Assembly (NCBI GenBank): GCA_013391845.1
Contig: CP058414.1
Location: forward strand, 1,033,501-1,097,500
DNA: 64,000 nucleotides
Direction: 5' to 3'
From: Pseudoalteromonas shioyasakiensis
Lineage (GTDB): Bacteria > Pseudomonadota > Gammaproteobacteria > Enterobacterales > Alteromonadaceae
Position 1 is the stretch's first letter, and each line of letters starts with the position of its first letter. Made by a program: the position numbers and the translations under genes. The notes beneath the pieces were generated by a model that saw only the letters and a program-made list of their open reading frames with translations, ran no database searches and was not told the DNA's origin. Below are positions 35,871 to 44,179 of this stretch, one piece after another.

Positions 35871-36750
35871 AAGTGTTCCGGTCAACTCCTGCCGAACACT
35901 TTTCTTAAAGGATTTTCATATGTTACTGGAGACTGATCTTTATTAGCTGAATGCAGCCTTTCCAGATTGTAATATTTCATATGTTCAGTAACATAATTTT
36001 TCATGTGTTCACGATTTGGTTGAGCCACTTTTAACAGCCATGTTTAAAGCTGCCAAAGAACCTTTCAGCAACAGCGTCATCCCAACAAGCTCCTTCATCA
36101 TCAATGCTTGCTCGCATATCAAACTGTTTTAAGACCTCTGTCAGAATGAAACACCAAACCTCGGACTGGTTTTCTCAGGCTATAGCCTTAATATTACTAA
36201 ATCAGTCGTCATATGTTTATCAATATGCTAACAACTCGACGAAAATATAAATCGATCACAACAGCGAGTTACATCCAATCTTCGCCAGTTTCAGGTATGT
36301 CACGTCGCCAGCTTAAATCTGATTGGGTGCTACCAGATTATAGTTCTGGTTATAGCAAATTATCTGCAACTTTATCTGAGTGCTTACGCTTGGTTGTTAC
36401 TTTATAAGTCACTCGTTGTTTACAACTAAATTGAGCTTCGCCATTAACTTTCTGGTTTTTAGCGCGTTACTTTAAAGCCTTCTTTGCGTAAATTCTTATA
36501 TAAATCAAGGTAATCTAAACTTTCTCTGCTGCGTTTAAACAGTGCGATAAAGATGCAACCCTTTGGCTGTTATAAGCTTTGAAGGGCGCGCTAACCATGC
36601 GTAATAGCTTGAGCGACTCACCTTCAGAGATCTGAGCATAATTTTATAACTCGAAAAGTTTGGCTATTCTCTTTAATGAACTGATACGTTACTTCATTTC
36701 TCTTACAAAGAAGGCGTTGGCCTTTTCCAAGATCATTTCTGGAGGGGGAT
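35871..36750 (-). mobile_element. Decayed IS3-family insertion sequence
   Basis: Read on the minus strand, this stretch holds scattered, frameshifted pieces of an IS3-family transposase in correct order. They are an orfA end (EKANAFFVREMK, near 36690), the orfB start (FIKENSQTFRVIKLCS, near 36640) and a middle part (RSRESLDYLDLYKNLRKEGFKVT, near 36480-36540). Then come the DDE core (LAVVIDLYFRRVV near 36230; VFHSDRG near 36150; CWDDAVAERFFGSFKH near 36070) and the tail (ENSLRKVFGRS-like, ending near 35884). Several stops, frameshifts and a deletion after HSDRG make it inactive. Most of orfA and the left end are gone. The right end near 35871-35901 carries AAGTGTTC / GAACACTT. Confidence 0.85.
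35884..36750 (-). pseudogene. Remnant IS3-family transposase (orfAB)
   Basis: This is the coding part of the decayed element above. The catalytic region keeps the second aspartate (HSDRG), but the expected stretch of about 12 codons between HSDRG and LKQFD is deleted. In-frame stops interrupt the rest, for example just after FKHGC and before LAVVID. No open frame longer than a few dozen codons survives, and the plus-strand frame at 36213-36407 is only a shadow. Confidence 0.82.
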
Positions 36751-36839
36751 GTTTTTTGACACATAAAATAAAGGGTTACAGTTTTTAAGTTAAATTAAAT
36801 ATTAGTAATAAAAATAAAAAGTTAGCCTTTGCTTTATCA

Positions 36840-38171
36840 TTAGATTTTAAAGCTGATGTGGAAGCAAGCTCCAAGTTGATTATAGGCGTGTAATTTCCAG
36901 TTATGAGCGGAGGTTATTTTTTGACAAATTGATAACCCTAATCCAGCTCCAGATATTTGACGGTTTGGTGCGCGCCAGAATTTGTTGAAAATATAAGGTA
37001 AATTGCAACTTTCAATACCTGTGCCAGAATCTTCTACTGTCAGATATTCTTTATTAAGCAATATAGTCACCTCAGAATTAAATGGAGAATGATTAATTGC
37101 ATTTTCGAGTAAGTTTTTCATCAATGTAAAAAACATACCTTTATCTACAAGTAGTTGAACAGGCTCTTTCTCTATAAATATTATTTTTATATTTTTTTTC
37201 TTTGCTATTCGAGAAATAAAGTTAATAACCTCAGCAATCAACTCAGAAACCTGTTCATATTTAAATTTATAATTCAGTGTTTCTTGCGCTTCAGCCAAGT
37301 GGAGAATTTGCTGTATTTGCCTTGCTAGTAAATCAATATCTTGAATTAGAATAGTCTTTAATTCATTAGAAATACTCGGGGCTAGTTCAACTTCTCCTCT
37401 TATGATGGACAAAGGAGTTTTCAATTCATGAGCCGTAGTTGATAAAAGCTCTTGTTGTGATTTAAAACCAGCTTCAAGCCTATCTAATATTGAGTTAAAT
37501 GTGAACACTAATGGTCTAATTTCATTAGGCAACCCTGATGTTGGAAGTCTTTTCTCTAGATTTGAAGGAGAAATTTGCGCAGAGTGTTTAGATATTTCAG
37601 TTAAAGGTATTAGAGTGTATTTTATAGTGATTAGAATAATACTAGAGATAATTATAAAGGTGGTAAGAATAACTAGAAATACAACTTTCGTAATTGGTTC
37701 TATGTTTGTTAATTCAAATATTTCAATGAGTCTTTTGCTGGTATATATTTTTATAGTGAAGTCATTAAGCTTATTGCTCAATGGCCGTGATACGGTGAAA
37801 AACTCACTTTTATTAAGCCCAGGTTCATGGTGTTCTGAAGTGCCATGATATTGCTTAACTTCAAGGGAGCTAATTATTGTTCTGTTTTTTTTATCCAAGA
37901 TTTGGAAATAAATGTCGTTCGATAAAATCTCGTAAACCCACATCTTACTTGCAGTGCTAAAATTAAATGTTAAGGTCCCACTAGAGTTGAGAGTTGTATT
38001 TTCAGATATGTTTTCAAATTGTTCTTCCATTATATAGTCAACTAATAAGTTAGGGTTGAGTATAAAAATATAGGAATAAACTGTGATGGCAAAAAAGCAG
38101 AGAGTTGCTATGTAGGTAAAGATTAGACGAAAGGTTATGCTATTTACTAAAGGTATTTTACTTGAGTACAT
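36840..38171 (-). CDS. Sensor histidine kinase
   Basis: A 443-residue membrane kinase with two membrane spans (about 11-38 and 162-186), a periplasmic loop of about 120 residues and a HAMP-like region. The dimerisation domain carries phosphorylated His248 (TTAHELKTP). The ATPase domain shows N box LLENAINHSP, and G boxes EDSGTGIE and GAGLGLSIC. The ATG at 38171 overlaps the end of the response regulator by 14 bases, so the pair is translated together. The signal is unknown; the AT-rich loop has no recognisable domain. It belongs to the mipA operon. Confidence 0.92.
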   Translation of the reverse strand: MYSSKIPLVNSITFRLIFTYIATLCFFAITVYSYIFILNPNLLVDYIMEEQFENISENTTLNSSGTLTFNFSTASKMWVYEILSNDIYFQILDKKNRTIISSLEVKQYHGTSEHHEPGLNKSEFFTVSRPLSNKLNDFTIKIYTSKRLIEIFELTNIEPITKVVFLVILTTFIIISSIILITIKYTLIPLTEISKHSAQISPSNLEKRLPTSGLPNEIRPLVFTFNSILDRLEAGFKSQQELLSTTAHELKTPLSIIRGEVELAPSISNELKTILIQDIDLLARQIQQILHLAEAQETLNYKFKYEQVSELIAEVINFISRIAKKKNIKIIFIEKEPVQLLVDKGMFFTLMKNLLENAINHSPFNSEVTILLNKEYLTVEDSGTGIESCNLPYIFNKFWRAPNRQISGAGLGLSICQKITSAHNWKLHAYNQLGACFHISFKI

Positions 38172-38826
38172 ATCCAATACTCCTAACATTAACGATTTTA
38201 GTTTTTGAACCTAGAGATAATAGTTTTTTTCTTATTCTGTGTAATGCAACATCAAGAGCATTGGGTGTTACAGCTTCATTTAGCCCCCATGCTGATTGCT
38301 CCAGTTTTATACGCCTAACAGGCTTCCCTCTATATTTCATTAATACAGATAAAATTTGAATTTCAGTAGGCGCTAGTCGTGTTGAGTTGTTGCCACAATG
38401 GATATAGCCAGTATCAGGGAAAAGAGTTAAGTCTCCCCAGGTGGGGCTTAGCGTCTCCATTTTTACAGGTCGTCGTAGTAAAGCTTTGACTCTGGCAACT
38501 AACTCATCCATTGCAAAGGGCTTGTTCAGGTAATCATCTGCACCTAAATCCAGCCCCAAAACACGGTCTTGTATTGTGTTTTGGGCAGTTAGTATCAAGC
38601 AAGGTAGCTCTATATCGAGTTTCCTAATATGTTTAAGAAGGTTTAAGCCGTCACCATCTGGTAGACCTCGGTCTAAAATTAATGCTGAATAGTTCTGATG
38701 CGTTAATGCGAGTGTTGCATTAGCAATATTCTCATAATGATCAATTAATATACCCGTATCTTGTAGTGCTAGCTTTATTAGTGAGGCTAGGCGTAAATTA
38801 TCTTCAATTAAGATTATGCGACTCAA
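38158..38826 (-). CDS. OmpR-family response regulator
   Basis: A 222-residue transcription factor with a receiver domain (about 1-115, phospho-acceptor Asp52 in ALILDRGLPDGDG, acidic pair Glu8/Asp9, Lys in NKPFAMDEL) and a winged-helix DNA-binding domain (about 125-220). The overall pattern is close to the QseB/PmrA/CarR group. It lies between mipA (14 bases upstream) and its kinase. A direct repeat with 11-base period in front of mipA is its likely binding site. Confidence 0.93.
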   Translation of the reverse strand: MSRIILIEDNLRLASLIKLALQDTGILIDHYENIANATLALTHQNYSALILDRGLPDGDGLNLLKHIRKLDIELPCLILTAQNTIQDRVLGLDLGADDYLNKPFAMDELVARVKALLRRPVKMETLSPTWGDLTLFPDTGYIHCGNNSTRLAPTEIQILSVLMKYRGKPVRRIKLEQSAWGLNEAVTPNALDVALHRIRKKLLSLGSKTKIVNVRSIGYVLK

Positions 38827-38840
38827 GTTTATTATCCACC

Positions 38841-39608
38841 TTAAAATTTATAAAAATAGAAAAGTCTTATTCTAGAACTTGAGCTACCATCAACGAGAGG
38901 GCTGTCTTTAATTTCGTTTCCAAGACCTTCATATTTAAACCCTGCTACCACAGAATGATGCTTGTTAAATGAGTATCTAAAGTGCGTACTTAATTCATAG
39001 TTTAAGGTTGATTGGCCCTCGTATATATCTCTATTATCCCTCTGCTCATGAGGTCTGACACCATAGTAATAATCTATATAGCTATCATCGTACCAAATCA
39101 AGCTTGCTTCAGTTTCTAGTCTTAGATGGTCTGTTAACTGAAAGGTTCTATTAAGAGATAAACTTGTTTCTAGTCCGTCACTTTTATTCGATACGTCTGT
39201 TAGAATTTGAAAGGATAAGGTCGCTAAAGAAGTTTTCCATTCAATATTAGGTCCTAACCATAAACCTGAATCTCGTTCATCAGTTCCTTCAAATACGTAG
39301 GAGTCAGACTCTTCGTATACGTTCCCAAAATCAAACTTAGCTCGGGCAAATAGTGATAAGTTCTCGGAAGTATAAACTTTCCCATCAACTCTATTGCCAA
39401 GTATTTTTATCCAATTGTTTTCTACATAAAGAATAGGTAAGAACTTAGTTTCGTTATCAAAACCTTCATAGGGGGTTTGTTTTATTCTTACCCCCCCTCC
39501 AACACCCCATTGAGTTTCCTCAAATTCATTTTTGCTTGAAGCATTAGCATTAAATGCAAAAATGAAAAAAGCAACTGGAGCTAAATAATTTAAAGACGTT
39601 TTGGTCAT
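38841..39608 (-). CDS. MipA/OmpV family outer-membrane protein
   Basis: A 255-residue exported beta-barrel with a signal peptide (1 to about 23, ending NASS). It starts the mature part with the MipA/OmpV-type WGVGGGVRIKQTPYEG and ends with phenylalanine (FYFYKF), the usual barrel sorting signal. Alternating strands of a beta-barrel are visible throughout. MipA in E. coli scaffolds murein enzymes and OmpV-like proteins respond to envelope stress or osmolarity; the role here is not known. It is the first gene of an operon with a two-component system. Confidence 0.88.
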   Translation of the reverse strand: MTKTSLNYLAPVAFFIFAFNANASSKNEFEETQWGVGGGVRIKQTPYEGFDNETKFLPILYVENNWIKILGNRVDGKVYTSENLSLFARAKFDFGNVYEESDSYVFEGTDERDSGLWLGPNIEWKTSLATLSFQILTDVSNKSDGLETSLSLNRTFQLTDHLRLETEASLIWYDDSYIDYYYGVRPHEQRDNRDIYEGQSTLNYELSTHFRYSFNKHHSVVAGFKYEGLGNEIKDSPLVDGSSSSRIRLFYFYKF

Positions 39609-39652
39609 ACTCTTCTCTCATAATTAAAAGTGAGAAAAGAATATGAATATTT

Positions 39653-39671
39653 AACTTACAGGGAACTTACA
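39653..39671 (-). promoter_or_regulatory. Direct repeat, likely OmpR-family regulator box upstream of mipA
   Basis: Two identical copies of AACTTACA (39653-39660 and 39664-39671; TGTAAGTT on the mipA strand) are exactly 11 bases apart. An 11-base period is the hallmark of OmpR/PhoB-type dimers bound head to tail. The pair sits 45-63 bases before the mipA start, overlapping where a -35 box would be, with AT-rich -10-like sequence just downstream. This suggests that the operon's own regulator activates it. Confidence 0.65.
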
Positions 39672-39862
39672 AGAATGTTAAAAATTGTTAGAGGCGTTAC
39701 TGATAGCTCTTTGCAACAGTCGGGTCAATTTGAAGTTTTGGTTATTTAAAAGTGCTTTAAACAACATCTAAGCGTATACACATAATTATAATCAATTTGC
39801 CTAGATTAGCTTGAGTAGGCCGTGTATTTAAAAATGAAGCTCGAGCACTTAATTTTGAGCAC

Positions 39863-39890
39863 AAAAAAAGGCGAACATGCCGTTCGCCTT
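39863..39890 (-). terminator. Rho-independent terminator of zntB
   Basis: The stem AAGGCGAAC (39868-39876) / GTTCGCCTT (39882-39890) with a 5-base loop is preceded by seven A on the plus strand, a U-tract on the minus strand. It lies 25 bases beyond the zntB stop. Confidence 0.9.
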
Positions 39891-39914
39891 GATTTAATTA
39901 AAAAGGTTGTCGAG

Positions 39915-40886
39915 CTATAGCCATTTCTTATTTTTAAAGTAAATGCCAATCCCTACGGTAAGTACCACCAAGAAAATAATAAACAAACTAAATGCATAAG
40001 GGCTTTCAGTGCCCGGAATACCACCTACGTTTACACCCAGTAAACCTGTTAAGAAGCCGAGTGGTAAAAATAGTGCTGCAACCACCGACATTACATACAT
40101 ACGTTGATTTAGTTGCTCAGACACTTGGCTTGTAATTGCTTGTTGAATAATTTGCGCACGTTCAATTGAGCTATCTAGCTCTTCTAAGTAACGGATCAAC
40201 ATATTGGTTGTTTCGTTTAAGCGTGCCTTATCGTCTTCATCTAACCACTTATACTTATTGTTTAATAAAGTGATAAGAGCTTCTTTTTGTGGTCTTAAAT
40301 AACGTTTTAACGCGATTGTCTGGCGGCGTATTTGTGCTAATGATTGATGATCAAAGCCTTTATTAGGTTCGTCAATTTCATCTTCAAAGCCATCGAGTGT
40401 GTCATCTAAACTGTCAATAACAGCTTGCATACGCGACGTTAGGTTTTGCGCCAATTGGCAAACTAATTCAGAGATTGAACATGGGCCATTGCTGCCATCG
40501 AACGACTCAACAACATCTTGCACCGATAATAAACGGCGCTTACGCGTTGTGATCACGATGTTTTCGTTAATGAATAAGCGTAACGAGACCATGTCTTCTG
40601 GGCTATGCGCAGGGTTTAAGTTAACCCCACGCAAAAATAGCATATTACCATGAGTGACTTTGCTTAAACGTGGACGTGTCTCATCAGCAATCAGGGACTC
40701 AAGCTCGAAATCTGTTAATAAGTTACTCTGCTCAAGCCATTCAACGGCCTCAGCTTGGCTATAGTCCATGTGCACCCAAAGTTTTCCGTGTTCAGGTTGC
40801 CAATTTTGCAGCTCAGTACTATTTTCAATAGCACGTGCACCGCCTTGTTCGTCTAAAATTAAGACATGAAGTAACCCATTGATCAT
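39915..40886 (-). CDS. zntB: Zinc transporter ZntB (CorA family)
   Basis: A 323-residue member of the CorA metal transporter family. A long cytoplasmic alpha/beta and helical domain (1 to about 260) is followed by two C-terminal membrane spans (about 263-285 and 297-317). The selectivity loop after span 1 reads GVNVGGIPG, the ZntB form of the GxN motif, so zinc is the probable cargo. Length fits ZntB. It marks the return to normal core composition after the island. Confidence 0.9.
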   Translation of the reverse strand: MINGLLHVLILDEQGGARAIENSTELQNWQPEHGKLWVHMDYSQAEAVEWLEQSNLLTDFELESLIADETRPRLSKVTHGNMLFLRGVNLNPAHSPEDMVSLRLFINENIVITTRKRRLLSVQDVVESFDGSNGPCSISELVCQLAQNLTSRMQAVIDSLDDTLDGFEDEIDEPNKGFDHQSLAQIRRQTIALKRYLRPQKEALITLLNNKYKWLDEDDKARLNETTNMLIRYLEELDSSIERAQIIQQAITSQVSEQLNQRMYVMSVVAALFLPLGFLTGLLGVNVGGIPGTESPYAFSLFIIFLVVLTVGIGIYFKNKKWL

Positions 40887-41034
40887 ATTGAACTCTCGTT
40901 TTACAAATAGTGCGATATAGTTGATGATAGTTTAGCCTACGTCAATTAAATCGACTTATCGAGTGGATAAATATATTTCGTTGGTGTTTCTAGCTCCGTA
41001 GCGTATAAGACACTTTTTTAAAGAGGGCACATTA

Positions 41035-41457
41035 ATGAGCGCAAAAATTATTGTTGGCTGGCGAGAATGGCTTGGTCTGCCTGAACTGGGAATCGAAAAA
41101 ATCAAAGCAAAAGTTGATACCGGAGCAAGAACCTCATGTATTCATGCTTTTGACATTGAGGAATTTTCAGAAAATGGCGAAGCATGGGTGAAATTTTCTA
41201 CCCATCCTCTACAAGACGATGTAGAAACAACGGTAGAGTGTCGCGCCAAAGTAGTTGAGCGTAAGTATGTGACCAGTTCAAGCGGTCAGCGTGAGCTACG
41301 CTACTTTATTGAAACAAAATTAGTCGCAGGAACCCAAAGCTGGCCTGTAAGGGTGACTTTAAGTAACCGTTCAACAATGAAGTTTAGAATGTTGTTAGGG
41401 CGTACAGCAATGGAAAATCGCATAGTCGTTGATCCGGCTTTATCTCATTTATTATAG
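41035..41457 (+). CDS. RimK-associated retropepsin-like protease (ATP-dependent zinc protease family, RimB-like)
   Basis: A 140-residue protein of the PF05618 family, whose members are annotated as ATP-dependent zinc proteases and are called RimB in Pseudomonas. It has the retropepsin-like active-site motif KAKVDTGARTS (about residues 23-33), a single Asp typical of a homodimeric aspartyl protease fold. No metal-binding HExxH is present, so the name zinc protease is doubtful. It is followed after 58 bases by rimK, with a perfect palindrome between them, and by an aspartoacylase-like gene. Confidence 0.88.
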   Translation: MSAKIIVGWREWLGLPELGIEKIKAKVDTGARTSCIHAFDIEEFSENGEAWVKFSTHPLQDDVETTVECRAKVVERKYVTSSSGQRELRYFIETKLVAGTQSWPVRVTLSNRSTMKFRMLLGRTAMENRIVVDPALSHLL

Positions 41458-41471
41458 GAAAAGGACTTATC

Positions 41472-41487
41472 ACACGTCGCGACGTGT
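41472..41487. promoter_or_regulatory. Perfect 16-bp palindrome between the protease gene and rimK
   Basis: ACACGTCG is followed directly by its reverse complement CGACGTGT. It lies 14 bases after the upstream stop codon and 28 bases before rimK. It could be an operator for a symmetric regulator or a small RNA hairpin affecting rimK translation; no T-run follows, so it is not a normal terminator. Confidence 0.5.
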
Positions 41488-41515
41488 ATGAGTTTATCAG
41501 TTAAGGTTTTAACTT

Positions 41516-42421
41516 ATGAAACTTGGTATTTTATCTCGCAACCAAAATTTGTATTCAACACGTCGCTTAATTGAAGCTGCAGAGCAGCGCGGCCATGAAG
41601 TGAAAGTAATTGATGCACTTCGTTGTTATATGAACATCAATTCAGAGCAGCCAGAAATTCATTACCGTGGTGAAAATTTAAAAGATTTTGATGCTATCGT
41701 GCCGCGTATTGGTTCGTCAGTGACCTTTTATGGCTGTGCGGTATTACGTCAGTTTGAAATGATGGGTGTATTCCCTGTCAATGAATCAGTGGCGATCACT
41801 CGCTCGCGCGATAAGTTACGTTCACTACAGCTACTTTCGCGTAAAGGTGTAGGTATGCCAGTGACAGGCTTTGCAAGTAAACCAGATGATGTAAAAGACT
41901 TACTTAGTATGGTGGGTGGCACACCAGTCGTTATTAAGCTACTTGAAGGTACGCAAGGTATCGGTGTGGTATTAGCTGAAACACGCAAAGCTGCAGAAAG
42001 TGTAATCGAAGCATTTATGGGCTTAAAAGCCAATATCATGGTGCAAGAATACATTAAAGAAGCGGGCGGTGCTGACATTCGCTGCTTCGTATTAGGCGAT
42101 AAAGTAATTGCGGCGATGAAGCGTCAAGCGCAAGAAGGTGAATTCCGCTCTAACTTACATCGTGGTGGTAGTGCGACTTTGGTTCGTATTACTCCAGAAG
42201 AAAGAAAAACAGCGGTTGCAGCTGCTAAAGCGATGGGCTTAAACGTAGCGGGTGTTGATTTACTTCGCTCTGCACGTGGTCCGTTGGTCATGGAAGTAAA
42301 CTCATCACCAGGCCTTGAAGGTATTGAAGTTGCAACCGGTAAAGACATTGCAGGCATGATTGTCGAGTTTATTGAAAAAACAGCGGCATCAAAAAGAACT
42401 GCAACTCGTGGTAAAGGTTAA
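41516..42421 (+). CDS. rimK: RimK-type glutamate ligase (ATP-grasp)
   Basis: A 301-residue ATP-grasp enzyme. RimK in E. coli adds glutamate to the C-terminus of ribosomal protein S6, and can make poly-glutamate. The N-terminal region ([18 protein letters not shown]) and the ATP-grasp lid and core ([36 protein letters not shown], and the metal site [15 protein letters not shown]) are all intact. The partner genes suggest that its substrate or product is also cut by a protease and a zinc hydrolase. S6 in this window ends in alanines, so S6 may not be the only target. Confidence 0.93.
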   Translation: MKLGILSRNQNLYSTRRLIEAAEQRGHEVKVIDALRCYMNINSEQPEIHYRGENLKDFDAIVPRIGSSVTFYGCAVLRQFEMMGVFPVNESVAITRSRDKLRSLQLLSRKGVGMPVTGFASKPDDVKDLLSMVGGTPVVIKLLEGTQGIGVVLAETRKAAESVIEAFMGLKANIMVQEYIKEAGGADIRCFVLGDKVIAAMKRQAQEGEFRSNLHRGGSATLVRITPEERKTAVAAAKAMGLNVAGVDLLRSARGPLVMEVNSSPGLEGIEVATGKDIAGMIVEFIEKTAASKRTATRGKG

Positions 42422-42454
42422 GTAATATAAGCGCTCTATTAAAAGGAAAAGTGC

Positions 42455-43513
42455 GTGGCTAAGGTTAAGAAAAATACACCGTTTTCAATTTTAGGCGATA
42501 CGGTGGGGGTTGGCGAACGTAAAACATTTGCGATTGAAGCTGCCAAGCTTTACACCCACTCGCCGTTAAATATTCCAATTGAAGTCGTCAATGGTGTGCA
42601 GCAAGGGCCTGTATTAATGGTGTGTGCTGCAATTCACGGTGACGAGCTCAATGGTGTTGAGGTTGTTAGGCAGTTGCTTGCTAAAATCGACCCAGAGCAA
42701 TTGCGCGGTACTATTATTGCGGTACCGATTGTGAATGTGTTTGGCTTTATTCATAAGTCACGATACTTACCTGACCGCCGTGATATGAATCGCAGTTTTC
42801 CGGGCTCAACCCGAGGCTCGTTAGCTGGGCGAATGGCGAATGCATTTTTTACTCAAGTTGCAATGCATTGTACGCATATTATTGATTTACATACGGGCGC
42901 AATTCACCGAACTAACTTGCCGCAAATTCGCGCTAATTTGAGTGACCCTGCAACGGCTGCGATGGCAAAAGCTTTTGGCACGCCAGCGGTGATTGATGCG
43001 TCACTTCGTAATGGTTCATTACGCAGTGAAGCGGCCAATTTAGGAATACCCGTTATTACCTATGAAGCCGGCGAAGCGCTACGCTTTGACCCAATTGCAA
43101 TTGCTGCAGGTGTGCAAGGTGTTGACTATGTGATGCGCCATTTAAAAATGGTGCGCGGCAAGCGAGCTAAAAAGCTGCCAGAACCGGTAATTGCAAGCTC
43201 AACAAGTTGGATACGTGCCGAAGTTGACGGTATTGTTCGTGCACAGGTATCACTGGGTGAGCGAGTAATGAAAGGGCAGGTACTTGCCTATATAAGCAGC
43301 CCACTTGGTGATGCTGAGCTTGAGTTACTGGCGCCACGCAGTGGTATCGTAATAGGTCAGCAAACCATGCCGCTTGTCAACGAGGGAGATGCCGTGTTCC
43401 ACCTTGCTTACTTTGCTCATGCAAACAGCTTAGTTGAGCAACAACTCGAAAACTTTATTGATGAAATAAGCGATATTGAAGACGAGTTAAAAACGGCAGA
43501 GTTAAATAACTAG
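42455..43513 (+). CDS. Succinylglutamate desuccinylase/aspartoacylase-type zinc hydrolase
   Basis: A 352-residue protein of the AstE/AspA (M14-like) family. The zinc motif includes His and Glu in AAIHGDELNG (about residues 60-69) and a later His in IIDLHTGAIHR (about 144-154). A glutamate in TYEAGEALRF is the likely catalytic base. A C-terminal lipoyl-like strand region follows (about 250-330). The start is GTG at 42455 with AAAAGGA seven bases upstream. As the third gene after rimK, it may remove glutamate or another acyl amino acid from the RimK product. Confidence 0.87.
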   Translation: MAKVKKNTPFSILGDTVGVGERKTFAIEAAKLYTHSPLNIPIEVVNGVQQGPVLMVCAAIHGDELNGVEVVRQLLAKIDPEQLRGTIIAVPIVNVFGFIHKSRYLPDRRDMNRSFPGSTRGSLAGRMANAFFTQVAMHCTHIIDLHTGAIHRTNLPQIRANLSDPATAAMAKAFGTPAVIDASLRNGSLRSEAANLGIPVITYEAGEALRFDPIAIAAGVQGVDYVMRHLKMVRGKRAKKLPEPVIASSTSWIRAEVDGIVRAQVSLGERVMKGQVLAYISSPLGDAELELLAPRSGIVIGQQTMPLVNEGDAVFHLAYFAHANSLVEQQLENFIDEISDIEDELKTAELNN

Positions 43514-43532
43514 CCGTTTAATCAAAATATTA

Positions 43533-43556
43533 AAAAGCCGCAAATTGCGGCTTTTA
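43533..43556. terminator. Bidirectional terminator between the rimK operon and mscS
   Basis: The perfect stem AAAAGCCGCAA / TTGCGGCTTTT (43533-43543 / 43545-43555) with A- and T-rich flanks can end transcripts from both sides. The stop codon of the minus-strand channel gene lies inside its right arm. Confidence 0.88.
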
Positions 43557-44114
43557 TTTTTTTGGGCCTAAAATACGTTTTATGGTTGGCGCTTTAGTCG
43601 CTGTAGGTGGGTTTTTTAACACCATCACAGGGCGGGTGACAAAGATGTTGTTTGGGTAAATCACTTTGTGACCATCAACATGCTCAAGCACTACGTTCAT
43701 CAAGCCCATTTCAATAATGCGGCCTTCTAAGAAGTTTGCACCGTCAATCACTCTCACCCAAAAGCCAACGCGACAGTCGTTTTGAATAAACATGAGTAAG
43801 AAAGCTGTTAGGTTACTCAGCAACGACCAGGCAGCAAAAAGCGCGACACCCAGCATGGCAAAAATTGATGAACCTAGTACTAACAAGCCGCGCAGTTCTA
43901 TACCCCAAAAAACCAAGACTAAACACAGCATGACAATAGCAAGAATGATATTGAGCAACAGCTCGGCACGGTATTCTCGATGCGGATCAGCTTTGCCTTT
44001 AATTGCTTTTAAAAGCAGTTTTTTAGTGGTTTTACGCAGTAGCGGGTAGAGCAAGATCGCAATGATAGTTACGATTAAGTGGTATTGCTCATTAAAGAAT
44101 TCGACGAAGTCCAA
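43554..44114 (-). CDS. Small MscS-type mechanosensitive channel
   Basis: A 186-residue membrane protein with three spans (about 10-28, 50-70, 77-110). The third and the following beta domain (FWVRVIDGANFLEGRIIEMG) match MscS. It lacks the large C-terminal cytoplasmic cage of MscS (about 286 residues), so it is a short member; many such small homologues exist and their gating is untested. Single gene convergent with the rimK operon. Confidence 0.85.
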   Translation of the reverse strand: MDFVEFFNEQYHLIVTIIAILLYPLLRKTTKKLLLKAIKGKADPHREYRAELLLNIILAIVMLCLVLVFWGIELRGLLVLGSSIFAMLGVALFAAWSLLSNLTAFLLMFIQNDCRVGFWVRVIDGANFLEGRIIEMGLMNVVLEHVDGHKVIYPNNIFVTRPVMVLKNPPTATKAPTIKRILGPKK

Positions 44115-44179
44115 AAGGGATCCTAAGTTAAATATTTTTCATATCGATTCTAGCTTTTTAGCTTAACAATAACACTACC

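Noticed and set aside
36213..36407. Plus-strand 64-codon open frame
   Set aside because: It is a shadow of the decayed minus-strand IS3 transposase.
39609..39914. attR copy of the tRNA-Arg 3' end at the far side of the island
   Set aside because: I found no repeat of the tRNA 3' sequence there, and no integrase is present.
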